Counted from the first letter of the stretch, positions 20,802 to 33,770 are shown. The stretch: 64,000 bases of DNA from Spironucleus salmonicida (GCA_000497125.2 CM035321.1:1206001-1270000), one strand, 5' to 3'. The notes: generated by a model from the letters alone, not told the origin. A program made the numbers and translations.

Positions 20802-22484
20802 ATGAACATAATATCACAATTATTGAAAAATTAGCTAGAAAAATAATTTACATTATCCAACTTACAAATTGATATGAAATAAAAAATTTCTATTCTATAT
20901 CCAGCATATTTGGCAACTTATATCTCACAGCCATCGCATATTATTCTTTATCCTTAAAATACAATAAAATAAGCATTTCTTCTAAAGCATCCTTCTATTA
21001 TCAATATTTAGTAATTTAAATAGGTAGATATTGATGGAATGAAGAGCTAGGCTGCATTAGTTCCATTTATTTCTGATATCAATTTATAAGGTCCATCTCT
21101 TTTAATTGGTTTAAAATCTTTATTAGAAGCAGTTACATTTATATATTAAAATAATATGCAATTATCACAGTTTTCACTACATACTTTAAAACTTTAGCAA
21201 AATAAAATTGTATTTATTGCATTAGATACTATAACCTAAAATGGTCTTTCAGAATAATAACTATGTGACATAATAAAAACAGAGTTCTAAACATTGAAAT
21301 AATTGAAGATTATTTTCAATAGCACATTTGAAAAAACTTTGAATTAGCAATAACTGAAAACTGATTTATTTGAAATTATTAGTAATTTTTAAACTCCAGA
21401 TATTATTTAAAAAATATCATTTTTAAATTAATTAAATTTACTTTCTAAAACTTAATCTAATGAAGTTTTAGAGCAATTTATTTTAATACCGTTTTTTAAT
21501 GCTTTAAAATAAATGAAATAACCAACAGTTGACATGTTTACTACGTTTGCAAATTTAATTAATGCATCATTACCTAACTTGTAAGTCTAAATATTGGAAT
21601 ATTATTTTTAATAACTAATAAATTCACCTTCTCTATTGCAGTCAATAGCATCAATCAAAAATATTGAGAACTTTAATGATAATCATAAAAAGCCATTGCA
21701 GCATCTGTTAACCTGGGCATTTTCCAAAACAAATAATACATCATAAATATTAGAATTATAACTGCTGTGCAGTTAAATTTTTTCAAAAAATTGTGAGTAT
21801 TTAATAGAAAAGCATAATCAAAAATAGTTTTTTAATTCTATTTAAGCACTTTTATTAAGAACACAAAAATTATAAAATTACCACATTTCCTGGAATATTT
21901 GGATAGGCTTAATCAATTTAATAAAACTTTACGATAATTTGAGGTCTAAAAGTACGAATTTTGAAGAGATTCAATAGAATAACTTTACTGGATTATCAGA
22001 ATAAGTATTTATTGATTATTTTAAAACTGCATGCTTATAAAGTTTAAATGCATATGATTGTCCGGTTGCAGCTGTTTGTATGTGTAATAAGGAAACTATC
22101 AGTTTACTTAATTTACAAGATTTATTTTTATTTACTAATGCTCTTCATTAATAGTATAGCTTAGAAAATCTAGTGTATAGTGTCGATGAGAAAAGACGAG
22201 AATTAGGACAAAAGTTTGTTTCTATGCTTGATTTCAGAATTAAATAATTAGTTTAAGTAAAAGATAGTTAAGTTGTATTACAAGTTTAAAACTAAAATGA
22301 AAAGTTACTAGAGAATGTTATCATATAAAATTAGTATAAAGAGTTATAGTAAGTTGAGAAAACAACAGCATAAAATATCATTCTAAAAAATAATTAAGAC
22401 AAATGGGATGATACAGAAAGTGAATAGGAAGAAATAGTTATTAAATCGAAAAATAATATTTAGTGGGATGATTCAAGTGATTGA
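20802..22484 (+). CDS. SCYL1/Cex1-like HEAT pseudokinase, 560 aa
   Basis: ATG at 20802, TGA at 22482. Residues ~50-135 follow the SCYL1 kinase-lobe pattern: a LLKHPSIINIQQF stretch, a hydrophobic hinge-like ALVPFISDI, and a helix GPSLLIGLKSLLEAVTFIY, but with no glycine loop, catalytic HRD or DFG. The middle is all-helical with hydrophobic pairs like HEAT repeats. The C-terminus has two acidic tryptophan motifs, KWDDTESE and QWDDSSD. SCYL1-type proteins act in COPI retrograde traffic, and acidic Trp motifs are known ligands of the delta-COP mu-homology domain (Dsl1, ArfGAP1), so a coatomer link is an inference. Family assignment rests on pattern rather than alignment. Confidence 0.6.
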
Positions 22485-22776
22485 TAAAATGATATATCAG
22501 GATTCTAAATATCTTCTGCAATTTTATATTGATATCGTTTCTAAGCTTTAATACGATTTGAAGCAAATATTTTATTCAACCCATTCTTAGAGCTACTTTG
22601 CACACATAATTTATTTATGTTGCTTAGATGTAATTTATCATAATAAAATTACTACTTAATGTAATATTTCGATTTACTCCTTTTAGAGCTAAACATTCTG
22701 TATCAAGTAAAATAAACCATATTTTTCTATATTTTCTTAATATACATAATATATGATTATAGTAAATTAATGATAA

Positions 22777-23151
22777 ATGAACCCAATGGCTAAATCTTCA
22801 TAATTTGATATTTCTGTTGATGATTTATATACAAAATCATCTTTCAATACTCTAAGATCAGTATTCTAACCAGCAAACAATAATCAATAATTATTAGACA
22901 GAGGTATGTCAGACTGGCAGCCATGTTTTTCTGTTAATACGCCTCTTAAAATCAAGCATTCTAACTTTGAGAAATTTGATATTTTCTCACTAATTTGGAT
23001 TGCTTAACAGGGATTAGATGTGTTTGAACGTTACTAAGCACTTTCTTAGTTATAGAAAAGAGGCTGGATTTATTAAGAACAATTTGATTGGATTAACATT
23101 TAATAAAATATGGCATTAGATAGTTCAACTTGGTAATTGAAGAAAAAATGA
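22777..23151 (+). CDS. NOT2/3/5-family protein (CCR4-NOT complex), 124 aa
   Basis: Short protein from ATG 22777 to TGA 23149. The C-terminal ~70 residues match the NOT box: FDIFSLIWIAQQGLDVFERYQALSQLQKRGWIY followed by a tryptophan-containing segment and STWQLKKK, parallel to LDPDTLFYIFYYQQG...AAKALKKQSWRF...ESTWMNRRK of Not3/Not5. CNOT2/3 bind CNOT1 and each other in the deadenylase complex. It is far shorter than usual: the N-terminal coiled coil and the end of the NOT box are missing. Soluble; no signal peptide. Confidence 0.7.
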
Positions 23152-23272
23152 TATATTCTTATTATTTTATGGTTATTTAATTCTAACAGTTACATTATTT
23201 TGAACCTACTCAATTTTTCCACTTTTTTATTTATATTGGCTTATAAAGTCAGTATATAAATCAACTTATAAT

Positions 23273-25678
23273 TCACTCAAGACCCTAAAACTCCAATTTT
23301 ACATCCTCTTCATCTTCTTCTTTTACCTCTCCGTAACTTAACTAAAGTTGATTTTATTCAGTACTATCTTCAAATTACTACTTCTAGAAGTCCTTTACAT
23401 TTAACATTTCTACTTATAGTTCATCACTTTTACCAACATCAGATACCTCACGAAGCTGGATTTCATCATCTAATTTCATTGTATTAAGAATTTCATCATC
23501 TTAAACACAATCCAAAAATTATTTTTAGTTTTCTAAATCGGATATTTTTTATTAAATTTTCATTGATAAATCTTATGAATTAATGAGATCTTGTTCTTTT
23601 TATGAAACTTCGTAATTTGGAATTGGAATTTCCAGTTTGAAAACTCGTCCAAAGCGATCTTTTTATTAGAACTACTCGTTCCTAGCATCAATTTTAAACT
23701 AAATATCATTCCAAGTTTTACCTTTCTCCGTACGCATTTCTGTTAAAAAATTACTTTAAGGCACAGCTGGTACTTTTATTTACTATTATGCTTTTGCATT
23801 GTCAGATAAAGTTTACATTAATTCATTATCATGTGCTTGATTTTAGAAATTTATCTCTTTTTCACACTAATCTATTTATTATTTAAGATCTTCTTTTATA
23901 GATTCTACATCAAGACTAGATAATTTTGTGAATATAGCTAATTATGGAAACTTTTATACAGCAAATTAAGCAGTTTCTAATTGCAAACGTTAATTTTTAA
24001 TCCAGCGAACATTTTCTGGTGTAATTGGACGAGGTTTAATGAGAGAAAGCTTATATAACCTATCTGCCTCAATTTATTCATGAGTTTAAAGTTTGTCAAA
24101 AGGCTTTGATAAAGGATTCAAGGCTTACCACTTTTATACAAGATTATTTTTAGTATTCTAAGATGTAATTAACGCCGAAAAAGATATTTCATCAGGTATA
24201 ACTTCAGCTATGGGCTAGAGTATCGTTTCTGGTTATTCTATTTGTCCTAGTTCATCACATAGATCAAAAAATTCAGATGGTAGTGGTGCATTTCCAGGAA
24301 TCAGCATTTATTTCTAAATTAAATGTAATTTTTTTAAATATTCTATCTAGTCTTACACTGGTGCATCTTAATCAAATTCTAAAATCGGAGGTGGTCTAAA
24401 CCCATTTTTCTCAATATCTTAGATTTCATTATTAGTATCCAAATCTTTGTTAGTAAGCTTTTCGATTGGTAACTCGATTATCTATTCCGGTTCTACTGAT
24501 CTATTTGTTTTTACTGAAGCAGCTCTAGCGTTTTCAATTACTTTATTTTACAATTTTATTTTAAATTGATCTAAAACATTAAACCCAGTTGATTTAGCCC
24601 GTTCTACCTATGGTTTTTCACACTCTTTACCATCTACACCAATTTAGTTCAGTCCTTTATAAATAGGTTCTCTATACATATTTTTTAGTTACGAAATCCT
24701 AAATTATTTCCAATTTTCTGGGCCATCTTCATTTCTTTTCATACCACAACTCTTAGATCTTTCATATTCACGACCAATACCTGTAAATTCTGGAATTACG
24801 TCTATTTTTGCTTCACTTTCTAACTTAACACTCTATAATTTAGATTTAAACATACGTTATCTGAAACCCCTTTGGCCTTCTTTTATTAATTTTTATTTTT
24901 CCATTATAGCATTCATATTTACATTTTAATTCCACTCTTAACCTTTATATTTTCGTAAAACTGTCCAAGTCTTATCGAGTTCACATATAGCTTTATCATT
25001 TCCATTTACTAGGTATGGATCCTAACCAGCTTATACTAAAACTTAATCTAATTTTGTATCTTTCATTATTTCGTATTTACTTACTTACACAATTTCTCGC
25101 CAAAATTACTTATGTTACCTTGCCTCATACCTTTCTTTGAGTGATTACTGTTTCATATTTTAAGGAATAATCTACATATCAGTAACCGCATTGTTTATAT
25201 TTTACATTTTGAAATTTTAGAATAATATTGAACTAGGAACAGCCTGACTTCTCAATTTAGGATTTTAGTATAAATCGGCTCTACCAAGTATCTATGATTC
25301 TGTATTCAAAGAAGTTTCAGCTTATGCTATTTGAGTAATTAACTAACTAGAATTAATTGCATCTAAGTCGATTTATGCTCCTTTTGCTTCCGAATAGTCG
25401 CGACATGGTACACGAAATCCTGCAACTTTTCCGCGAAATTTTGCTTTTTATTGATTATTAATTCCTGGCGAATTAAGGTATGCCTTGTTTAGCAAATGTG
25501 TTGTAGAAAGTAATGGAACTGCTGGTTAATTACCAACTGATTTTGACCTTTTTACGAAATTTGGAGAAATATCGAAATTTCTACGTACTTTAAGTGCTAA
25601 ATCTGAATATTTTGCAGCTGCCATAAGTTCATTCGCAATACGAGTTTGATGAGTAAGATAACCATCTGCCTTTTGCAT
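23273..25678 (-). CDS. Coiled-coil protein, 801 aa
   Basis: ATG at 25678, TGA at 23273 with a GAG-TGA ending. Highly charged, mostly helical, rich in Gln, Lys, Glu and Asn, with dozens of TAA/TAG codons. Proline-containing linkers separate helical blocks; the last 60 residues are strongly acidic (KEEDEEDVKLEF). No membrane helix or catalytic motif. A cytoskeleton or flagellum-associated function is possible but unsupported. It converges on the NOT-box gene, 121 bp away. Confidence 0.8.
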
Positions 25679-25795
25679 CTATGTAGGTATAGATTACATA
25701 ATATGGAAAAATAAAATAATAATAACATTATATTATATTAGTATATTAACTTTTTAATAAATTTGTTGAAATAACATGTTAACATTATACATCAT

Positions 25796-27692
25796 TCAGA
25801 ATATGAATCGATTACATTTTGCAATTTCACTTTCAACTTCAAACTAAACTGTATTGATTTACTATATCATCGCTTATATGTCGAGTAATATTTTAAATCG
25901 AATATTCCGATAACGAGTGTTAGACCTATAATGATCTTCAAACCAAAATGGAATAAAATTATTTGTAAATGCAATGTCACTACTAATATTTTCTATAATA
26001 AATGGCCATTTCTACTGTTGCAAATTGATATTTATTACACTTTCGTGTATTTCTAATTTCTACATATTAGCAGGTAGAAATCCTTTAAATAATGATATTT
26101 ATGATGCAGTAATAGTCAGATCAGTCAAACTATTGAACTAAGTCAAATTTAATTGACTAATTACATTATCACCAATATTTAAATATTTAACACAATATGG
26201 TATGTAATCATTTACTAGTTATATTTATTATTTTTATATTAAAATAAAAGTTTTAAGTTGGGAACAATTTCTGAGGTCTAAATTTTATACATTACAATGA
26301 ATTAATTACAGGGAAAACACAAAAGTTGGAATAAAAGAATTGGAAAACCTTAAATTATCAGAATTTCTACATTTTAACACTTATAAAGACTCTGCTATAG
26401 TAAGATCGAGATGTTTAATATTTGAATTAGAGAAATCAGCCTATATTAACGTATCTGGCAAAAGGGCACTTGTTAATAATATATTTGTGCCTGGTACATT
26501 AAGACTAGTTAGTTTAGTGTTTGTAGGGTTAAAATAAATTGGCTCTTATTTGTATTATTAACAGTTTGTTAAATATAACTTTTCTAACAATAAAGAATTA
26601 GCAATATTTACACCAGTAATATTACTATTTTATGCCGAAAAATAAAGCAAATTTGGTGGTAAGCCATCAATTTTAATTTCAGATGATTGATCTAAATGAA
26701 TTTCTTCTAATTTAATACAATTTTTAACACATAGTTTCAAATTTTAAATTTTATTAGCTTATAAAATTCGTAGCTGAGATGGTATAATACCATTTTATAT
26801 TTTTAATTCTTCACAACAATCAATATTAATAATTTATAGCACCTTACAATATTAAAGATTAATATTAATGTACTTACAAGTTCTAAGGAATAATTTTTCC
26901 AAATAATTTGGTATAAAATCGTTCTTAAAAACCATACCACTGCAATCATCATAATGAATATCTTTAAGGTTTACTGAAATACTCAAATCTAATGTAACTA
27001 TACTTGACTATTATGCAGTTACTGTTAAAATAGATGGTAATTATTAAGTAAAATCGATTAAACGCGATTACTGTAAATGTATTTATTTCAGCAACACGAA
27101 CTATGAAGAAATATTAATATTATCTGAATTAATAATTGAGAATGCTATAATATTAGATGGGCAGTTACACTATATATTATCACATCGTTCAAGGATAAGA
27201 GTTTATAAATTCTTATTTAAATTAATTGCTGATCGTTCACTGTGGATTAACACTAGTTATTATAACTAATCTGGTGTCTTTATTGCCAAGTCTTTGCTGA
27301 ATAGTTAGCTTTACTAAATTTACCAACGTTATATATCTTTAAAATACACTAAATGATAATATGTCGAATACTGTCAGTTCCTTCAAGCTTATTGGAAACG
27401 TACTTACTAATGAAAGACTGACATTATGACATAATTTTAAATATTCTAATTAAGATCCTTCAAAATTTATTAGTTCAATAGTACATCTCGTTATACTTAA
27501 GTCTTTTAAATTTTCTGTAACTGTAAATTCTTACAATATACATTAAGATAATTAAACTTTTTAAAGATTTTAATAAAAATCAGATTTAAAACATATTATA
27601 TTACAGTTAATTAAATCAATATTACTTCCTTAAAATTTATATTACGCTTAGTTAAAGTCTTCGCTAGTCAAGCTTAGTAAATCATCTTCCAT
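25796..27692 (-). pseudogene. Leucine-rich-repeat protein gene with one frameshift
   Basis: An ATG at 27692 opens an LRR frame that runs to a TGA at 27237. A second frame, free of TGA from 27373 down to a stop at 25796, continues with regular LRRs (LNLxxCxxLxxLxLxxN type, many Asn and Cys). The two frames overlap between 27374 and 27237, and switching between them there gives one LRR protein of about 630 residues. Explanations are a one-base error, an inactivating frameshift or programmed frameshifting. The second frame has no early ATG of its own, so it is unlikely to be a separate gene. Confidence 0.7.
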
Positions 27693-27755
27693 ATAATATT
27701 ATATAAATTATACTATAATATATATTGTCATTTTTATTTTTCCTTCCTAGATTAA

Positions 27756-29318
27756 ATGTCTAGCAAATAAAATTGGTCTAAATCATACAAAAAACCTTAA
27801 TAAGAAGACAAATATATCTAAAGGCTTCCATTTTTCTTCCGTCATTTGCCTGAATCTGAAATATAAAATTTAAAGTTACCACCACATGCTCCATACTCAG
27901 TGTCATCTTTTGATGACGCGTTTTAAAATGCATATTTTCTTTCAAAGGTGCTAAAAACTACCAAACTAGTAGTAGATCTTACTGCATGTTCAGGAGTTGA
28001 CTCCATTTGTATGGCAATGGTTTTCTAAAATCTTATTAGTTATGAAATAGATACTCCTGCTTTTGAGTCACTCTAAAATCATTTTTAGATTGCGAAAATG
28101 CAAGGTTACAATATTGGTAAGTATGAACTCAAAAACGAATCTGGTGCAGCTGAAATAAGTATTTCTCGTTAGAACACATTGTATTTTTTGGACCCTCCTT
28201 GGGGTGGTCCTGACTATAGAAACAAGTAAAATATTAGGTTAGATTATGGTGAGTATATAGTTGATGAACTAGCGAAAAAACTTAGTACAGATAAAACTAA
28301 TTCTGTATTTTTAAAGTTACCTAAAAACTACGATATGTCTTAGTTTGACTTACAAAATAGCATTATTTTTAAAGAACGGAATCAGATATTTGTGTTAATA
28401 TCTGATTAAGCTAATATTGCGGTTGCTAAGCAAATTAAGGAATCTGTTTATGATAACTCTGGGAGAAAAAAAATATAATCGTTAACCAGCTTAATTTAAT
28501 AAAATATTGGGGATCGTAAAGGTTTAACTGAAGCATTTAAGGATAATATGTTAGCACAGTAAGCTTAGCTAATGAATTAAAAATTAAATAAATATCGTAA
28601 ATTTAACGATTTTGGTTTTTTCCATTCTAAGTAGGTTAGTTTCGGGGTTATAACTGGTTTTGTAATTCCAGAAGCATAAAAAGGAGAAACTGATGGTCCT
28701 TCTGGAGCTATTAGACTTGCTATCATGCTTGCATTGAACTATAATGTAAAAATAACCATTTTTACTGAAAATATTCTTATTACACCCATATAAGAAATGC
28801 TTAAATACGTATATGGAATATTTCCATTCCTACCTTAATTTGAACTTATTTCTCCATCTAATCCTGAGATTAATTCTATATTTAAGCGATAAAATGTACT
28901 TTTTTATGTAGAAAAAGTAGGTCCTACTGTGTCTGGAAAACCACTATCAATGCGTGGAATTGATTGTTCTGAATTTGTTTCTGAATTATTTTCATCTATT
29001 GATGTACTCAGTTTTGGAATCGGTGATGGTGGAAATGAAATTGGTTGTGGTTGTGTAAATCCCGATATAAATTGTGTAATAAAGACAGATTTTGTTGTTT
29101 TATCTGATATAAGCAATTATGGTGCCGGATGGCTTTCAAGAATTATAAATTAACGCTGTTTTGCTAGATTTTTGATGTTAAACTTAGATGAACGTGAACT
29201 AGTATAAAGTGGAGTTAAACATGGGCTTATAGATGGTGTGACTTGTAAAAATGAAATTAGCGTTGATGGTGTTGACTTTGACATGTATTAATAAACGATG
29301 AAATAATTATATGAGTGA
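27756..29318 (+). CDS. Fusion of TGS1-like cap methyltransferase and D-glutamate cyclase domain, 520 aa
   Basis: ATG at 27756, GAG-TGA end at 29316, no TGA between. The N-terminal half is a class I SAM methyltransferase of the TGS1 family: motif I VVDLTACSGVDS (residues ~72-83) and the diagnostic DPPWGGPDY (146-154). TGS1 hypermethylates m7G caps of snRNA/snoRNA. The C-terminal half matches D-glutamate cyclase (PF14336, DGLUCY): GETDGPSGA from residue 310, VEKVGPTVSG, and GDGGNEIGCG from residue 423, then DFVVLSDISNYGAG. That enzyme converts D-glutamate to 5-oxoproline in mitochondria of animals. The two halves are joined by a Gln/Lys-rich helical linker. No targeting signal is obvious. I know of no such fusion, but could not search. 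Confidence 0.85.
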
Positions 29319-29342
29319 AATATATACTTAATAATATATAAA

Positions 29343-30473
29343 ATGAAAGAGAATGAGATTATTTTATATAAAAATTGTGAGATAACAATATCTGAAAATA
29401 ACGCAGTTAAACTTTAAATTAAATAATAAAATAATATATATATTGATGAGTTATTAGATTTACCCAAACTATAAGGAATAAGTGTTTAACTAAAAAATAT
29501 TTCGTAATAGTGCTAGTCAACTTTAGATTTACAGAAGTCGCTTCAGTAAAACAAGCTGCGTATTATTATCGTTAATAGTAGTTTTATATGTAACTAACTT
29601 TATGGATTTATGTTTCTTTATTTTTTAGAAATTAATGATTGTTTAGATAGAGATCATTCATTCTTAGATCTTCCTATCTCTTTAGTTTAATTAAAGATTG
29701 GTACACCTACTATTAAATAATTAAATACGTATTAACTTATCAACCTTGAAAAGCTACATATTAATACATTTGAGATTTCTATTTTGAATAATAATAAATT
29801 AATAAAGAATTAATAGGTTATTTCTTTTGAGTCTAGTTCAATAAAATAACTTGTTTTGAGCCTTTCCTCAGAAAATAAGATAGCTTATAAATTTATTTTC
29901 CCGTAATAATTATAAGAAATTACTTTTAACACTCATTCAAAAATATTGTTTCCTTTTATTCCAGCCGCAATAGAAATTGCAATATTTTAAAATGCAAACA
30001 TATCGACTATATAATTTAAGTAAAATAATAAGTTAAGACTATTATAATGCTAAAGCTGTACAATAAGTTGTTTAAATCTTTCTAATAAACAAAATTAAAC
30101 ATAATTTAACTTTGATTAAACATTTGTTTAAAAAGTTATATCAAAGTAATAAATAATTGATATTAGTCAATTTTAGGTTTAGAAACTGCTTATTTTAAAC
30201 TAATATTAATGCTAGCTTATAATTAAAAAATATAAATAGTTATAAAATTTAAGTATTTAAAATTACTATTTACCTTCTAATTTTTAAATTAAAATATGTC
30301 CTTCATTAAACCTATATACACTAAATAATATTTAAAATAGGAAATTATCAATATTGTGCCCACATATGTTCTAATTTAATAGATTAATTCAGTTAAATTA
30401 GTAGATTTATTAGATTTATGTATTAATCAAATAATATTAGTAAATTTTAAAAGATTTAACATATTTTTATTGA
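29343..30473 (+). CDS. Leucine-rich-repeat protein, 376 aa
   Basis: Begins 24 bp after the fusion gene and ends at TGA 30471, five bases before the convergent neighbour's stop. Irregular LRRs of about 21-23 residues with conserved Leu/Ile, Asn and Cys run through the whole length. No signal peptide or membrane helix. Intracellular LRR proteins of this kind are abundant in diplomonads; the binding partner is unknown. Confidence 0.7.
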
Positions 30474-30478
30474 AAATA

Positions 30479-31423
30479 TCATTCATTTGTAGATAAAAGC
30501 ATTGACATAACATTCATGAATTAATATCTAACTACAAGTTATTATAAACTTATTTTTTATCCACCAAAATTAATATTCTTTTCGCCTCCACAAAATTAGT
30601 CAATTATATGATAATATTCATGTTCAAATATATGGAAATATTCAAATGCCATTAATAACAAAGAATCTCGATGAATCTACATTTCAAAATCAAAATCTAT
30701 ATACACTTTAAGTTTATTCAACAGAAAATTAGCCAAATTACTATATACTTTTATGTCTTTATTAAATAGTATTTCGAATTTATCATAATATATTTCACCA
30801 CCTTTCTTTTAAACTAATTCTTCAAATTACTTAAGATCATAAAAATCAAAAATTTTACATTTTATTGACTATCTGTTAAAAAATAACGGTGATATTTGAG
30901 TGTAGTTCTAAATAGGTTTTTAAGATATTTTTTCTACCTAGTTTTAGGAATTTTGTATTCTACTACGACTTTAACTAACCAATTATTGCGATATTTCTAC
31001 TTATTTAGCTTATTCAAGTTACGAGCCGACTTTTTCTAAATCACTAATATTATTATCAATAAGTGTGTCATCTTTTTCTATAAATATGATATCTTTTTTT
31101 TCAGCAATAGGACTAAATTAGGTTACATTTTAAAATTTATTATGTTCATGATTTAGATGCGTCATTTTTTAAATAATTACTTGTTTTTGTTCTCTTTTGG
31201 TATGTTAAATCATTCTAATTTCATTCTTACATAATCTATTAATATTTTTAAGTAGTATTGGATTCTTCATTACATTGATCTTGTCAAATTTTGCAGCTTT
31301 AAGTGGTTTTCCATCTAGCATCCTCAAATCCGATAAATGAATAGATTTTTAATTTTTACATTCTGCAAACGATCCTGATGACCAGTATGAACGATAAGAC
31401 AATACTGACTGATATTCGTCCAT
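30479..31423 (-). CDS. Hypothetical protein, 314 aa
   Basis: ATG at 31423, GAA-TGA at 30479. N-terminal third basic and rich in Lys and Asn; the middle low-complexity with Gln/Ser; the last 130 residues a compact domain with many aromatic residues (FEYFHIFEHEYYHIIDQF). That His/Glu-rich helix could be a metal or cofactor site, but the family is unknown. It ends tail to tail with the LRR gene. Confidence 0.65.
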
Positions 31424-31589
31424 TATTTAAAATTTGAAATCATATATTAAATAATTTATAATAGTTATATATAATAAAGTAAGGTTGTAATCAATATTAT
31501 ATTATAATATCAAGACTTTACAACAATTGTAAATACTATATCATTTATTATATAAAGTTTAATCTAAGATTATCAAAAATTTACAAAAT

Positions 31590-32906
31590 ATGGAAACTAT
31601 CAATTAGGAAAAACCTCCCAACCCATATATTTCTAAACGATACTAAATACCAGATGAACCTATTTTAGTACAATAAATATTAGAAACACCTGCAAATAAC
31701 CTTGCAAACACATAATACCATAAAATTCTTAATAAGGAATCACCATCACGCAGCAAAACCATTATCACGTTATCATCTCCACGACTCATAAAAATATTTA
31801 ATAAATAAATACTTCTAACTTTTGATATTCCAATTCCAACTATTATCCTCGCCTTGATAACAGTTTTACTATTAATACTATAAATAGTTCTAGTTATGCT
31901 AGCAGAACGACACCGTCCTTCATTTTCTCTATTTTAAGTTAAAAATATGATCGTTAAAAACTAATTTATAGTATCCAAAACGATATAAAAATCAGATATT
32001 TTAGTAATCCCCCCAATGACTTCAATAGGTTCACGTGCAGTACCTTCTATTGTTGCCAAGAATATTTCATCAAATAACATTCAAGTATAAGTATTAAATA
32101 GAAACTAAGCACTCACCAATGTGCTGGCAACTACTGCCTCAATTATTTACAGCAATCGATTAAATGTTGATAATCTAATTGCGAAAACTGCTTTTTTGAA
32201 AGGCCAAAATACGAATATTAACTCAATTCATTTTTCTAATTCTCATTTGATGGATTTCAAAAATGATTTTAATTTTACTGGTAATGAGAATCTCAAAGAG
32301 TTAGTTTGTGATAATTTAGTAGTCTAAAATTGCTAAATTAATGCACTTAAAGGAAATGGTAAAATAAATTCATTAAGAATTCCTGAAATTCAAGTATAAT
32401 CATTAAATGCAGAGAATTTGACTGTCTCGAAGTTCGCTCTTGAGTCACTGAACTTGGCGTCTATTATTGTAACTTAATCCGCAGAATTCAACACCATTGA
32501 TATTAGTACTTTAAAAAATCTAACAGTTGACTTATTGACTGTTAATGGAAATATGGAATTAGGTTAAAATGTATATAATAACAATAAGTTTGAAATATCT
32601 GGTTAACATATCGATTTTACAGGTAACATTAATGTAAGTTCTATTGTAACAGATGACCTGAATGTCAATGCTGTAACAACTTCAAAATTTAATGTTAATT
32701 AGTCGGTGGTGGAAACATTGTTTGCAGATGTAAAGGTTGTAGCAGATTCACTTAATGCAGCAAACTGTGATATATAGACTATGAAAATCGAAAATTAGGA
32801 TTTAAGTAATATTAACTTTATATAGGTTAAAAACTTAAACTTAGTAAACACAACAGCAGTATAAGCTGGTGATACAATAAGTTATAAGACATTAAATTTA
32901 AGGTGA
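31590..32906 (+). CDS. Membrane protein with repeated beta ectodomain, 438 aa
   Basis: ATG at 31590, TGA at 32904. About 80 polar residues precede one strong hydrophobic helix (IPTIILALITVLLLILQIVLVML), giving a likely type II orientation with the long C-terminal part outside. That part consists of short repeated beta units (LNVDNLIAKTA, INSLRIPEIQ, LNAENLTVSKF, LTVDLLTVNGN) like a right-handed beta-helix or adhesin stalk, rich in Asn, Val, Thr and Ser. No family was recognised. Confidence 0.65.
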
Positions 32907-33326
32907 CTTTGTATTCATTTCTGCACGTATTATTGTTAAATTTGTATAAAAATTCTATTCAAAATGAAAGCTTAAAATTTCACATCCTTAATCTTTATAT
33001 GACTAAACCAAATTCACGAGTGAAATATCAGTATCCACTCATTTTTTTAATTTAGTCTATTCCCTAATCCAATTTATTCCTTTTTGATATTCATTAAGTT
33101 TGAAGTTATTGTATCACAAATTTATAAAAACTTTCTTTTCAACCCCTTCTGTACTAATATTTTATAAAATATTCATCTATTTTAACTAATGAAGAAATGA
33201 AGGTTAACACTATATTTATCTTTTTCAATAATTTTGAACACACGCTTATTGGTGCATCCATATTATCATAATACCATAAACAACTCTAAAGTGCAACAAT
33301 AAAAATTACAAATATCTCTCCCTTCT
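32907..33326. other. Intergenic, AT-rich
   Basis: Convergent 3' region between the beta-repeat gene and the GC-richer cyclin cluster. I see no coding frame. Confidence 0.5.
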
Positions 33327-33743
33327 TCAACCATCCAGTACGTCAGCCACATCTTCGTCTCCGGAAACTATAGTAGTTCCCTAGTAATTCACGTCCCGTG
33401 ACCGCTCAGCCAGCCTCCAGATTTGCCCCCAGTAGCGCGAGAATACCCTAACCGGTACATCTCGCCTCATCGCATTCTGGGCAATTTTAAAGGCCTCAGT
33501 TTTGTCAAAAACAGATAAGATTGCCTTTGCACATCTTCCCCGCTCTGCGGCAGTGAGGCCTGGCACGCACTTTTGCTGCAGATTCAGGTAGGTCTGCACC
33601 GTGCGCCGGTCGAACACGGCCTTGATTTCCGGCTCCAGGTCGTGAGACCGCACCAGCTTCATCAGCAAGCGCGGCGTTATGAGCTCGAATTTGATGTTGA
33701 GCCTCCTAGACACGTAGAATCTGAGGCGCTCAATCGACGGCAT
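33327..33743 (-). CDS. Hypothetical protein, 138 aa
   Basis: Third gene of a compact minus-strand cluster, starting 27 bp after the previous stop. Basic, helical, Arg/Leu-rich globular protein with an acidic C-terminal extension (SGDEDVADVLDG). Moderate GC and only one TAR codon. No motif recognised; the basic helical body would suit nucleic-acid or protein binding, which is inference. Confidence 0.65.
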
Positions 33744-33770
33744 TTGGACGGTTCGTAGGCTAAAAAACAG

